Source: Bacteroidaceae bacterium
Lineage (GTDB): Bacteria > Bacteroidota > Bacteroidia > Bacteroidales > Bacteroidaceae
Reading direction: 5' to 3'
Length of the DNA: 64,000 nucleotides
NCBI GenBank assembly: GCA_017645305.1
Contig: JAGCPD010000012.1
Location: 124,001-188,000 of the forward strand
In this document: positions 8,785 through 18,410 of the stretch, piece after piece
Layout of the letters: every line of letters starts with the position of its first letter
Numbering within the stretch: position 1 is the first letter of the stretch
Notes under the pieces: generated by a model
Told to the model about the DNA's origin: nothing
Seen by the model: the letters and a program-made list of their open reading frames with translations, nothing else
Database searches by the model: none
Position numbers and translations under genes: made by a program

Positions 8785-11700
8785 ATCTTCATTATCTCTC
8801 TGAATAGAGAGTTACTTTTCAGAATATTAGGATTACCTATTATAATAAGGTGTTCTTGGGCTCTTGTCATTGCAACATTCAATTTGCGATCTATGAGTTT
8901 GCCGTTTTCAAAGAATGTGTTGTTAGTGAGGAATCTCAACTGATAATGTTTCTGAACGGTGAAGCCGTAAATAATATAACGGCGCTGGCTGCCTTGATAT
9001 CGTTCCACCGTATCTATGGTTATGTCTATTAGTGCAGGTATGTCTAATCGGGCTATAGTATTACGTACGGTGGCTATTTGGTTACGATAGGGGACAATAA
9101 TGCCGATGGTATCTTTCGCACAGAAGTTTGCTTTTTCTATTTTGTAAATGCGTTCTACCAGAGAGGCGATAATGTCGGCCTCGGGTTGATTAACTTTGTC
9201 AGAAGGCGAGTGCTTTGGTGTGGGGCTAGGCAGAAACATTACTCGACGGGTGAGAAGTTGGTTGGTAAGCGAATCATTTGTTCCACCCTCTTTGGGTAGC
9301 TGTGCAATCTGATGCGGTAATGGTACTACTTGCAATTTGCCATTATAGAAAAGTCGGTTAGGAAGTTGTGCAATTTCTTGATGCATCCGCCCCTGACGAG
9401 TAAGCATATATGTTACAGACGGATCATCGCCATAAAGACGGAGGAAGCGTTCAAAAAGCGAGAAACGGCAGTTGTGCAAACCAATCTGGTGGAGTAGGGG
9501 ATCATCGACTGATGACTCTTGCTCTGTCTGTTGGACAACGGCAGGGAGCTGCTTATGATCGCCTATCATCACAAATCGCTTTATGGCTGGTTCTGGACCA
9601 TGCATAGCAGCAAAAAGTCCTATGATATGAGGTTCCAGAATTTGTGACGCTTCATCTATGATAGCCAAAGAAAATTGTTTGTATTTAAATATTGCCTGCG
9701 CACTGTTCATTGCAGTGACAGTGCCCACGAAGACACGTGTCTGAAGGATAAGGTCCTGCAGTTGCCGTAACCCATTGCATTTTTTTACATGGTTGTCAAA
9801 TAAATAACATTGATATTCGGGGGGACAGGCTAATGTGTTGCTAATGCGCATGAAGGGAATATGCCGGTGCAGTTTGCTGCAGATCTCATCGACTGCACGA
9901 TTAGTATAAGAAAGCAGCAATACATTGGTGTTCGGGTAAAGCAATTCTTCTTTAAGAGTATTAAGTAAACCAAAGGAAGTCTTTCCGCTTCCAGGAGGAC
10001 CAATAATAAGAAATAGTTCACGTGCCTGTCGGATCCGGATGGATAGCTCATTAAACAGACCATATTCTCCTTGTAGGGATAGAGATTTGTCCACTTCTGG
10101 GTGTCGGGTTGCCATTAGTAAATCTCGTCTCTCGAGTGGTGCAGAGAGGAAAGTATTCATGCCTTTGTAAAATGCGGAATAGGAAGATTCAAAAAAGTCG
10201 TGTTCGATAGCCCAGAAATGGTCTTTATGGCGTAAGAAGACAAAGGCATCAACTTGCGATTTACGCAGATTTAAGGTAATACTCTCAATTGTAATTTGGG
10301 CAATACTGCAACGGAACACCATGGTGTTGCATGCATCAGGAATACTATTTGGCTCATAAGGATAGAGAATAACTATGTCACCTGGACGGAAGTTGCTCAA
10401 ATCATTTACTGTTTGTTTCGGAAAACGTAGCACCACTTGGTCAATATGCCCTTCTGTTTCTTTGGAGGGTGAGATGAGTTGTAGTTGATGATAGATGTTC
10501 CCGGCAGAGATTTTTTCCTCCAAACCATCGAGCCAGATACTGGCAAATCCTGAATTATCTTTTTGTTGATTACCCAATTTGCTGAGTTGGTGCTCGCGTG
10601 CTATGAAGGCCTGCATACGATAAAAATAAGCCTGTTCCACAGGACGTGCTTGGCGAATGGGTGTCAATAACTGCTCAATCTTAGGACGTTGGAATTCACG
10701 CCACAGGCGGTCATGTATGCCGTTGCGGTTCAATTGTTCTGGTGTAAGAGTACCCAATACATCGAAACCGCCTTCAGCCAGGCGGAACTGATGCCAAACC
10801 AGTTGGTTTCGTAAGCGAAAGGCATGGAAAAGCAATTCTGGCGCGAAGCCCAGTTCCAGGAGCGAATGAGAATATTTAGAATAAAGCAGAAAGGCATGAA
10901 GCTGTCTGTTGTTTTGCTCGTATTGTTTTCTGTAGTTGTAGCGCAGTAAGGCCATATAAAGTAGAAGCTGCACGTAATGCGTACGCTGTGCCTTAGGTAT
11001 GGAATGGTCATTGTCTTTTGGGACAAAGGCACCGTTGCCCGATTTCTGCTCAACCAAAACCCGAAAGTCGAGTTGCAGCATATCCATACGCCCTTGTAAT
11101 CCTAACATGGGCGAAAAAAAGGAAGGCTCCACCAGCACTTTATCTGCATCGAAGCTGCCAGTCTGGGTAGGCAGGTCGTGCCTGACTGCTTTTTGAATAT
11201 TCTGCTGTTGAACTTGTGCATTAACATGAAAATGTGCATTGGGCGGTGTTGCCAATAGGTTCATAGCATTCTTTTCGAAGAATTCTCGTGCAGAGACACT
11301 GTAAGGACGGTTTTTGTCATGAACGTGAAGAGCCTCGTCAAGAAGTTGCCCTGCCAGGTTACCCAGCATGATGGCCTCGGATTGAACTACAGGCTCTATC
11401 ATGTGAAGAAGATAGACAAGGGGCGAATCAGAATAGCTGTCCATACATCTGGCTATTTGTGAGATATCTACCAGATAATCAGGTTCCAGGATGATGAGTT
11501 CTGGATAGATTACGCCATTTTGGTTGGCACGAGGTCTTATCAAATGGAGTTGCATGCCACTCTTCAGTAGCGGGGTCAGATATGACCAGTCGAAAGGGTA
11601 ATGTTTATTTTCCTGTGTGTAACAGACGCGAACTTTTTCTACACCGTCTGTTTCCAGTCTGCCCGTAATAAAAACATGGTCCCATGTATCTACAATCATT

Positions 11701-12158
11701 TTTGCACATTCTGCCTGCAAAACATGGCAAGAACGCCGTTTCCTTTTAACAGGAAAGAGAGAAGACAGGGATTTGGGAACAGAAATGCCATAGAGATGTT
11801 CAACAAAGAGACAAAGTGCCTGTGCATCATCAGAAAGCATACGGTGCTGCTCCTCCACAGGAAGTTCCTTGTTTTTAAAACGATTGAGTCGAATGCGTAG
11901 GTCATTGACCATACGTGAGAGTCTTTTGGGTGCATTGTGCTCCTTGAGTAAATAATCGGTTTTGGCAAAAGGTCCCACTAAATGGACAGGGAGGTGTGAG
12001 GTGTGTTCGTCAAGTAGATGTAAAAACAAATGGTTCAGGCGTATGTAGCATTCGGTCTCTGTATTCCGTTTCATGAGTAGTGGCCGGATATCTGCATAAA
12101 ACTCAGCAGCTTTCTGGGGCTGATAGGGTAATAGGTTGTCTTTTACGTCCTTTTCCAT
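8778..12158 (-). CDS. Dna2-like nuclease-helicase (PD-(D/E)xK plus superfamily 1 helicase)
   Basis: Large protein (1126 residues) joining a Cas4/RecB-like nuclease and a superfamily 1B helicase, the architecture of Dna2. The nuclease signature is GRMDML (about 357) and EQKSG (about 371), followed by a QxxxY-like THYVQLLLY. Helicase motifs are Walker A GPPGSGKTS (about 719), Walker B IIDEASQ (about 836), GDHKQLP (about 864), a RQGRMH segment, VERYQGSQ and a C-terminal VAMTRAQEHL. I moved the start from TTG 12182 to ATG 12158 because a promoter element sits at 12180-12187. It probably processes DNA in repair or replication; it stands alone, without visible defence partners. It overlaps the dehydrogenase gene tail to tail. 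Confidence 0.85.
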   Translation of the reverse strand: MEKDVKDNLLPYQPQKAAEFYADIRPLLMKRNTETECYIRLNHLFLHLLDEHTSHLPVHLVGPFAKTDYLLKEHNAPKRLSRMVNDLRIRLNRFKNKELPVEEQHRMLSDDAQALCLFVEHLYGISVPKSLSSLFPVKRKRRSCHVLQAECAKMIVDTWDHVFITGRLETDGVEKVRVCYTQENKHYPFDWSYLTPLLKSGMQLHLIRPRANQNGVIYPELIILEPDYLVDISQIARCMDSYSDSPLVYLLHMIEPVVQSEAIMLGNLAGQLLDEALHVHDKNRPYSVSAREFFEKNAMNLLATPPNAHFHVNAQVQQQNIQKAVRHDLPTQTGSFDADKVLVEPSFFSPMLGLQGRMDMLQLDFRVLVEQKSGNGAFVPKDNDHSIPKAQRTHYVQLLLYMALLRYNYRKQYEQNNRQLHAFLLYSKYSHSLLELGFAPELLFHAFRLRNQLVWHQFRLAEGGFDVLGTLTPEQLNRNGIHDRLWREFQRPKIEQLLTPIRQARPVEQAYFYRMQAFIAREHQLSKLGNQQKDNSGFASIWLDGLEEKISAGNIYHQLQLISPSKETEGHIDQVVLRFPKQTVNDLSNFRPGDIVILYPYEPNSIPDACNTMVFRCSIAQITIESITLNLRKSQVDAFVFLRHKDHFWAIEHDFFESSYSAFYKGMNTFLSAPLERRDLLMATRHPEVDKSLSLQGEYGLFNELSIRIRQARELFLIIGPPGSGKTSFGLLNTLKEELLYPNTNVLLLSYTNRAVDEICSKLHRHIPFMRISNTLACPPEYQCYLFDNHVKKCNGLRQLQDLILQTRVFVGTVTAMNSAQAIFKYKQFSLAIIDEASQILEPHIIGLFAAMHGPEPAIKRFVMIGDHKQLPAVVQQTEQESSVDDPLLHQIGLHNCRFSLFERFLRLYGDDPSVTYMLTRQGRMHQEIAQLPNRLFYNGKLQVVPLPHQIAQLPKEGGTNDSLTNQLLTRRVMFLPSPTPKHSPSDKVNQPEADIIASLVERIYKIEKANFCAKDTIGIIVPYRNQIATVRNTIARLDIPALIDITIDTVERYQGSQRRYIIYGFTVQKHYQLRFLTNNTFFENGKLIDRKLNVAMTRAQEHLIIIGNPNILKSNSLFREIMKIQ

Positions 12159-12179
12159 TAGAAAATGCAATGATTTTTG

Positions 12180-12187
12180 CAAAATTA
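12180..12187 (-). promoter_or_regulatory. TAnnTTTG promoter for the nuclease-helicase gene
   Basis: TAATTTTG on the minus strand, 22 bases before ATG 12158. It lies back to back with the plus-strand promoter at 12232. Confidence 0.6.
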
Positions 12188-12231
12188 AAGGAAAAAATTG
12201 GCTTATACAAGAGTATATAAAGAAAAAGTCT

Positions 12232-12239
12232 TATCTTTG
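12232..12239 (+). promoter_or_regulatory. TAnnTTTG promoter for the MG2-like protein operon
   Basis: TATCTTTG with TTGG about 20 bases upstream. Its position rules out the earlier in-frame start at 12198. Confidence 0.65.
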
Positions 12240-12269
12240 TCTCTGCTAATATACACATGTGCCCATAAC

Positions 12270-15080
12270 GTGAATAGATTTTTTTCTGTTATTGTTAACG
12301 TCTTTTTTCCTATGATGCTAATAGCTCAGGCAAATCTTCCAACAACCTTGGATGCTTGGGCTGAACGTTTGCAGAAGTTTGGCAAGAACATTCCGCAGGA
12401 ACAGATATTTATACATACTGACAACACATGTTATTTCCTTGGGGATACGTTGTTTTATAAAGCTTATGTGCGTCGCAGCGACGGTATCCCCAGTAGGTTG
12501 AGCAAAGTGCTGTATGTAGAACTGTTAAACCAAGACGGCTATCTGGTGCAACGGCAATTATTGGAACTGGAAAGGGGAGAAGCACATAGTAATTTTGTTT
12601 TGAACGATACTCTTTATGGTGGTTACTATGAGTTACGTGCCTATACACGTTGGCAGCTTAACTGGGGTGAAACCGAACATCCGCATACAGACTTTGCCGA
12701 AAAATGGTTCTTCAGCAAGAAGATGGCTAAGGAATACTATAGGGATTATGAAAAACTCTATAGCAAAGTTTTCCCTGTGTACGACAAGCCCAAGGTTCCT
12801 GGTGATTTTGAGCATTTTATGACATTGCGTCCTCTTCGCCGTCAGTACAAGGCTGAGAACGCATTACCAGAAGCAGTTGTGCAGTTCTTTCCAGAAGGAG
12901 GACATTTGGTAGCGGGTGTAAAAAACCGAGTCGCATTTGAGGCAAATGACGATGATGGCATGCATATTGAAGGTACAATTGTCATTATGGATGCGTCAGG
13001 CAACAAAGTAGCGGAAGCCAAGACGGAGCAGCGTGGACGTGGCTGTGTGGAATTTGTTCCTGTCAGTGGAACAAAATACATGGCACAATTTACTTGGAAG
13101 TACAAAATGGCACAACTGGATTTGCCAAAAGTGGAAGCTGATGGATGTGCCATTATGGTAATGCAGGAGAAAGGAGAAGTTAAGGTTAACCTCGCGCTTA
13201 GCGGAACGGCTGCTAGTGAATCCTTAGGTATGACGGTAATGAATCAAGGACAACTGCTCGACTTTAAGGAATTGGGAACAGGAGAACAGTTTTCGGTCAC
13301 CCTTACGTCTGACAAGTTAGAAACTGGCGTATGTCAGGTTACTGTTTTTAATGCGGAAGGTCGTATTTATGCCGATCGTCTCTTCTTTTTCCGTAAGGTT
13401 GACTTCCAATCTCAAAACATCACCTTTGACGGGTTTAATAATGTGCCCACCCAACCTTTTGACCCTATCAGTTTACAGATAAAGACGAATACACCTAATG
13501 GACATATCAGTGTTGCGGTACGCGATGCTGCTCATACAGAATATATATATGACTCAGGTAATATTCTTACGGAGATGTTGCTGAGCAGTCAGATACGTGG
13601 TTTTGTAGAGCAGCCCGAATACTTTTTCGAAAAGGACGATGCAGAGCACCAGCGCGCCTTAGACCTGTTGCTGATGATACAGGGCTGGCGCAGATACGAT
13701 TGGCACACAATGGCAACCCCAGGTGCTTTTGTATTAAACCACATGCCAGAACAGACTCCTTTGATGACTGGCGAAGTGAACAAATACCAAACTGAGCACG
13801 TAGAGGATTTGTTTGCTCAGGCTTCAGAGGAAGCAGTTAATGGAGATGTGTCTGAATCTGGGAATTCGGAGGAAGAGGAGAATCCGAAGCCAGATTATGG
13901 CGAAAAAGAAACTTTACACGATGCTTATGGCCGTTTCAACAAGGATGAAGGTCTGTTGAAGAACGAGGTGTTGGTTCATGCCAAATTTGTTAAACCTAAG
14001 GAAGTCGGTTCTGATGGCGTAGTGGGCGAGGTGGTAACACAAAAAGGACAATTCACCATTCAGAGCCCGCGTTTCTTTGACGGTTGTATCATGGAGTTGG
14101 CTGCCTCTGATACTACAAAGTGGAAGGAAAACAAACATGTATGGTTTGAAGGTGCCACCACCAAGTATGGCGATATCAACTATGCTGAATTCTATGTCCG
14201 TCTGCGCCCTGTCTATCCCCGATTTGTAAAACCATACAACTGGTATCAGGAACACCTGGCACAAGCACCTAAAGGAAGTGTTTTGGCTGAAGACTGGTTG
14301 AACGATGGGTCGCGTACCCTTCAGGAGGTAACCATAGGGGCTAAACATACTATGTTGAGGAAATTTGATGCCAGCAAACCAGCTTTTGTGATTGATGCGT
14401 ATGCTGCACTGAATGAGGCAACCGATGCAGGGCTTTGTACAGGCTACTTCATAGGGCAGCAGCGTTTCATTACCGACATATCCCGCACCTACATCGGAGA
14501 TATGAATATGGATCGCCCATACGATATAGTAATGCGACTGAATACACAGTTGCTAAGTGAAAAATCTGCCCTTCAACAGAGCAAGGAAAGTTCGGCTTCA
14601 AAATATGGTGTTCAGAATGAAACGGCACCTACTTGGACAAGTAATGTCTCCACACGTACACAGGAGTTATTTAATAAGTTTACCAATTTAGATAAGGTAT
14701 ATATCTATACCGATTATAGTCCACGGCGTGAAGGTGATAAGCATTTTGAGGGTAGTAACCAACCAGAAGTTACCATAGACCTTCGAACTTATCCTGATAC
14801 TTCGAAACGTATCGTTCGACGTGACCGTTATTATATTCTTCCCGGATTTTCTTCACCCGATGATTTTTATCAGCCTAACTATAGCAAGAAGCCGTTACCG
14901 GAAACGAAGGATTACCGGCGAACATTATACTGGAATCCCAATTTGCAACTCGATGCATCAGGCGCCGCAAAAATACAGTTCTATAATAACAGCAAACCTA
15001 CCCAGATTGCAATAAGTGCTGAGGGTATGGCTTCCGACGGGACATTACTTACGGGCAAAAGTATGCCCGAAGACAGATAA
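12270..15080 (+). CDS. Large exported MG2/TonB-receptor-associated protein
   Basis: Exported protein of about 936 residues of a kind common in Bacteroidota, with an N-terminal alpha-2-macroglobulin MG2-like region (IFIHTDNTCYFLGDTLFYKA) and a segment typical of these proteins, LDLLLMIQGWRRYDW (about 470). A partly degenerate TonB-plug-like stretch may follow near 740-800, and the C-terminus is a beta-rich region. GTG 12270 is chosen as start: it lies behind the promoter and gives a good signal peptide ending MMLIAQA. It probably sits in the periplasm or outer membrane, but no transport function can be claimed. The kinase-like gene begins 18 bases after the stop, suggesting one transcript. Confidence 0.65.
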   Translation: MNRFFSVIVNVFFPMMLIAQANLPTTLDAWAERLQKFGKNIPQEQIFIHTDNTCYFLGDTLFYKAYVRRSDGIPSRLSKVLYVELLNQDGYLVQRQLLELERGEAHSNFVLNDTLYGGYYELRAYTRWQLNWGETEHPHTDFAEKWFFSKKMAKEYYRDYEKLYSKVFPVYDKPKVPGDFEHFMTLRPLRRQYKAENALPEAVVQFFPEGGHLVAGVKNRVAFEANDDDGMHIEGTIVIMDASGNKVAEAKTEQRGRGCVEFVPVSGTKYMAQFTWKYKMAQLDLPKVEADGCAIMVMQEKGEVKVNLALSGTAASESLGMTVMNQGQLLDFKELGTGEQFSVTLTSDKLETGVCQVTVFNAEGRIYADRLFFFRKVDFQSQNITFDGFNNVPTQPFDPISLQIKTNTPNGHISVAVRDAAHTEYIYDSGNILTEMLLSSQIRGFVEQPEYFFEKDDAEHQRALDLLLMIQGWRRYDWHTMATPGAFVLNHMPEQTPLMTGEVNKYQTEHVEDLFAQASEEAVNGDVSESGNSEEEENPKPDYGEKETLHDAYGRFNKDEGLLKNEVLVHAKFVKPKEVGSDGVVGEVVTQKGQFTIQSPRFFDGCIMELAASDTTKWKENKHVWFEGATTKYGDINYAEFYVRLRPVYPRFVKPYNWYQEHLAQAPKGSVLAEDWLNDGSRTLQEVTIGAKHTMLRKFDASKPAFVIDAYAALNEATDAGLCTGYFIGQQRFITDISRTYIGDMNMDRPYDIVMRLNTQLLSEKSALQQSKESSASKYGVQNETAPTWTSNVSTRTQELFNKFTNLDKVYIYTDYSPRREGDKHFEGSNQPEVTIDLRTYPDTSKRIVRRDRYYILPGFSSPDDFYQPNYSKKPLPETKDYRRTLYWNPNLQLDASGAAKIQFYNNSKPTQIAISAEGMASDGTLLTGKSMPEDR

Positions 15081-15098
15081 TCTTAAACTCTTTATATT

Positions 15099-16196
15099 AT
15101 GACAGAATTAAAAGACATTATTGGAAAGTTTGCCATCCGTGGTACAGTGAGTGAAATAAAGCCTTTGGGCGAGGGTCTTATCAATGATACATATAAGGTG
15201 TTGACAGTAGAAGCCGATCAGCCCGATTATGTGCTGCAACGTGTAAACCATGTGGTTTTCCCCGATGTTGACATGGTAATGCGCAATATAGATGCAGTAA
15301 CCACTCACATCCGCAAGAAATTGGAAGAAAAGGGCGAGAAAGACATCAACCGCAAAGTGCTGACTTTCATTCCTCTGAAGGAAGACAACACAAAACTCTA
15401 CACATTGGTTGATGAGAAGTATTGGCGCATCATGGTTTTTATACCCGATGCTATTACAAAACAGGCGGTGAACCCAGAGAGTAGTCGTGCAGCGGGAAAG
15501 GCTTTTGGCAATTTCCAGGCAATGCTGGCCGATATTCCTGTTCAATTGGGTGAAACAATAAAAGATTTCCACAATATGGAGTTCCGCCTGCAACAATTGC
15601 GTGAAGTGGTAAAGTCAGATCCTGTAGGTCGTGTCAGCGAACCTCAGGTGCAGGAAATGTTGCAACAGATAGATGCTCGTGCAGAGGAAATGTGCAAGGC
15701 CGAACGTATGGGTCGGGAAGGCGTTTTGCCTAAACGTGTCTGCCATTGCGATACTAAGGTGAATAATATGATGTTTGACAAGAATGACAATGTGCTCTGT
15801 GTCATAGACTTGGATACCGTAATGCCCAACTTCATCTTCTCTGATTATGGCGATTTCTTGCGTACTGGTGCCAATATGGTTGCTGAGGATTGTCCCGATA
15901 TGGATAAGGTACAGTTTAATGTTGAAATTTTCAAGGCCTTTACAGAAGGATATCTGAGCAGTGCGTCAAGTTTTCTTACTCGTGTTGAGATAGAGAATTT
16001 GCCATACGCTGTGAAGCTCTTCCCCTATATGCAGTGCGTACGTTTTTTGTGGGATTATCTGAGTGGTGACAAGTATTGGAAATGCCAGTATCCCGAGCAT
16101 AACTTTGTACGCGCCAACAACCAGTTGCACTTGCTGTTGAGCATAGAGGCACATGAAGAAGAAATGAATAGTTTCATTGCGCAGTGCTTGGCATAG
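15099..16196 (+). CDS. Aminoglycoside phosphotransferase-fold sugar kinase (NahK-like)
   Basis: Kinase of the APH/choline kinase fold, 365 residues. Motifs are the N-lobe glycine-rich GLINDTYKV (about 28), the catalytic loop CHCDTKVNN (about 215, corresponding to HxDxxxxN) and the metal-binding DLDT (about 237). Close relatives include N-acetylhexosamine 1-kinases, which phosphorylate GlcNAc or GalNAc at C1 when host glycans are used. That fits a glycan-foraging lifestyle, but the substrate is inferred. The gene follows the MG2-like gene by 18 bases and precedes a nitroreductase by 24, so all three may form one operon. Confidence 0.78.
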   Translation: MTELKDIIGKFAIRGTVSEIKPLGEGLINDTYKVLTVEADQPDYVLQRVNHVVFPDVDMVMRNIDAVTTHIRKKLEEKGEKDINRKVLTFIPLKEDNTKLYTLVDEKYWRIMVFIPDAITKQAVNPESSRAAGKAFGNFQAMLADIPVQLGETIKDFHNMEFRLQQLREVVKSDPVGRVSEPQVQEMLQQIDARAEEMCKAERMGREGVLPKRVCHCDTKVNNMMFDKNDNVLCVIDLDTVMPNFIFSDYGDFLRTGANMVAEDCPDMDKVQFNVEIFKAFTEGYLSSASSFLTRVEIENLPYAVKLFPYMQCVRFLWDYLSGDKYWKCQYPEHNFVRANNQLHLLLSIEAHEEEMNSFIAQCLA

Positions 16197-16220
16197 CCCT
16201 AATATTGAATTGAGAAAAAG

Positions 16221-16730
16221 ATGAATTTTAAAACTTTATCAGAGAAACGCTATTCTGTACGTTCCTATTCAGGCGAGCCTGTCGAGGAAGAGCAGCTGCA
16301 TTATATTTTGGAATGTGCCCGTCTGGCTCCTTCTGCAGTAAATTTACAACCGTGGAAATTTTACGTGTTGTCTTCTCAGGAGGACCGGTCTTTATTGCAG
16401 CAATGCTATAAGCGTGACTGGCTGAGTCAGGCTCCTTTGTATATCCTGTTGACTGTTCAGCATGATGTGGAGTGGGTGAGAAGTGATGGGAAGCGGCATG
16501 GCGACATAGACGTCGCCATTGCTGCTGAACATATTTGTCTGGCTGCAGCAGAACTGGGCTTGGGATCTTGTTGGGTATGCAATTTTGATGCCCAGCTCTG
16601 TCACAGACTTTTGAATCTCCCTGAGGAGGAGGAAGCGGTGGTACTTATTCCAATAGGAAAGGCAGCTGCAGATTCAAAAATCTCTGAGAAGAAACGTAAG
16701 GATTTGGCGGAGATTGTTATCCGCCGTTAA
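16221..16730 (+). CDS. Nitroreductase family FMN oxidoreductase
   Basis: Short nitroreductase-family flavoprotein (169 residues) that would use NAD(P)H and FMN. The N-terminal signature KRYSVRSYSGEPV and the following ARLAPSAVNLQPWKFYVL are the family's FMN-binding start; the C-terminal part has EKKRKDLAEIV. The member is at the short end of the family. Its substrate is unknown. Its stop overlaps the stop of the convergent GH43 gene by a few bases. Confidence 0.88.
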   Translation: MNFKTLSEKRYSVRSYSGEPVEEEQLHYILECARLAPSAVNLQPWKFYVLSSQEDRSLLQQCYKRDWLSQAPLYILLTVQHDVEWVRSDGKRHGDIDVAIAAEHICLAAAELGLGSCWVCNFDAQLCHRLLNLPEEEEAVVLIPIGKAAADSKISEKKRKDLAEIVIRR

Positions 16731-18259
16731 TCCTTGCAGAAGTGGAACCAGTCAACATCAACCCACCCTCCACTTTGCTTGGTGGCATAGTTGAAGATGG
16801 CAAAGCGATTGCCCACAAAATGTTCCAGATTGAAGACCATCCGAAAGTTCTCACCTAATTGCTTCCACTCTTTCCCGTTTTGGGAATAGAGGAAAATTGC
16901 CGTGTCTGTCGTGAAGTCGGCAATGGTACGCAGATAAATAACGTCAGAATTATAGGGTACACGTGATTTTTCTACCGTACGGTCAGTCATTAGTAAATAT
17001 CGCTGATTGTTTTCTACAACGACCTCTATGGTTCCTGGTTGAGAGCAGTACATAGAAAGACCGGCATGGTCACCTTCCTTCATTTGACTGATATCAACAC
17101 ATATGCTGCCTTCTGATTTAGGTCCGTAGGTTCTTTGGGTAATTGTGTTGCGTGCTTCAAAGATTTTGTTAACCACTTTACCAGTCTTCAAACGGAGGAA
17201 ACCCTTACGCTCTGTAAGTGACCAAAGGTTATTGTCGGGATTGTGATTCCATTCCCAGACATAGTCAAGTTTGGATTTTTTGAATTCGTCGCTTGAAGTA
17301 ATGCGTTCTTTGCACTTTTTCCCACCTCCCGGCATATTTAAAACTTTGCCTATCTTGCCATTCTCATCACCTAACATTGGCCAACCGTCTTTCCACTGCA
17401 TAGGCATCAGATGTGGAATCCGGCCCACAGCCTCGTGATCTTGCATCATCATGGCCCACCACTCACCATTGGGGGTATCTATGAAACAGCCTTGTGCCAC
17501 ACCATGTCCGTTATATCCCATATCGTCAGAAAGAATGACTTTCATGTTATCAGCATAGTTCCCGTCTATCTTATCGGCACGGAAACAAACTTGTGTACGG
17601 ATACCGCCACGGGGCCACCAAATACAAGTGAGATAATATTGACCGTTGTGTTTGTAGAGATGAGATCCTTCAAGCAAGCCTTCAGGCTTTCCGTGTACAA
17701 CTTCGCAGCTTATACCATCCTCCTTGAAACCAGGTCGGAAGTCGGGGTAAAATTCACGTAATTGAATATGTGAGCCATTGAAAAAGAGAAAAGGCCGGTC
17801 ATCGTCATCAATAAAGAAAGCAGCATCATGGTAATATGTATCACTTTGCCAGATTATTTCCCACTTCTTGCGTGGATCAGAGGTGCGATAGAGAAAAGAT
17901 TTTGCGCCTGTTCCGAAGAAACAGTAGAACTGTCCTTTGTGGTATTTTAGAGATGCTGCCCACTGCCCACGACCATAGACGTTGCCACCGTCCAAATTAT
18001 TCTTCGGACTATCGTTTAGCGTTTGGAAAATGTAGTTTACCGTTTCCCAATGAACAAGGTCGGTAGAATGCATAATGGGGGCACCTGGCATGAAGTGCAT
18101 GGTGGTGGACACCATCCAATAGTCATTGCCCACGCGGACAGCATCCATGTCGGGTACATCTGCGTATATAACAGGGTTTGAAAAAGTGTTCTGTGCTTTC
18201 AGTGTACCTGCTAAGCCCAATAGGGTTGCAAGTAGCAAATTTTTGATTAATGTATTCAT
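16727..18259 (-). CDS. GH43 family glycoside hydrolase
   Basis: Exported inverting glycosidase of family GH43 with likely beta-xylosidase or arabinofuranosidase activity. The start at 18259 gives a signal peptide ([20 protein letters not shown], then KAQ). The catalytic base is probably Asp37 in [12 protein letters not shown], the pKa-modulating Asp is in YHDAAFFID (about 146), and the acid Glu is in [10 protein letters not shown] (about 197). The C-terminal 180 residues form a beta-sandwich domain, so the layout is barrel-like propeller plus accessory domain (510 residues). A TATCTTTG promoter lies 22 bases upstream. The in-frame upstream ATG at 18334 precedes the promoter and is rejected. 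Confidence 0.9.
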   Translation of the reverse strand: MNTLIKNLLLATLLGLAGTLKAQNTFSNPVIYADVPDMDAVRVGNDYWMVSTTMHFMPGAPIMHSTDLVHWETVNYIFQTLNDSPKNNLDGGNVYGRGQWAASLKYHKGQFYCFFGTGAKSFLYRTSDPRKKWEIIWQSDTYYHDAAFFIDDDDRPFLFFNGSHIQLREFYPDFRPGFKEDGISCEVVHGKPEGLLEGSHLYKHNGQYYLTCIWWPRGGIRTQVCFRADKIDGNYADNMKVILSDDMGYNGHGVAQGCFIDTPNGEWWAMMMQDHEAVGRIPHLMPMQWKDGWPMLGDENGKIGKVLNMPGGGKKCKERITSSDEFKKSKLDYVWEWNHNPDNNLWSLTERKGFLRLKTGKVVNKIFEARNTITQRTYGPKSEGSICVDISQMKEGDHAGLSMYCSQPGTIEVVVENNQRYLLMTDRTVEKSRVPYNSDVIYLRTIADFTTDTAIFLYSQNGKEWKQLGENFRMVFNLEHFVGNRFAIFNYATKQSGGWVDVDWFHFCKD

Positions 18260-18280
18260 GTTTCTTGTCTGTTGTTGGCA

Positions 18281-18288
18281 CAAAGATA
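18281..18288 (-). promoter_or_regulatory. TAnnTTTG promoter for the GH43 gene
   Basis: TATCTTTG on the minus strand, 22 bases before the chosen start. Confidence 0.7.
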
Positions 18289-18373
18289 ACATAATTCCGG
18301 GAAATGATTTGCTAAAAGTGTTCATTTTATACACTTTTGTACTAACAATGATTTTTTATCTACAGAAAATATA

Positions 18374-18381
18374 TACCTTTG
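18374..18381 (+). promoter_or_regulatory. TAnnTTTG promoter for the UDP-glucose dehydrogenase gene
   Basis: TACCTTTG, 30 bases before ATG 18411. It supports that start over the earlier in-frame codons. Confidence 0.65.
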
Positions 18382-18410
18382 CAACAAATCAAAGACCTAT
18401 TATTACTATT

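Noticed and set aside
12198..12269. Longer start for the MG2-like protein at 12198
   Set aside because: The promoter element at 12232-12239 lies inside that extension, and the shorter start gives a proper signal peptide.
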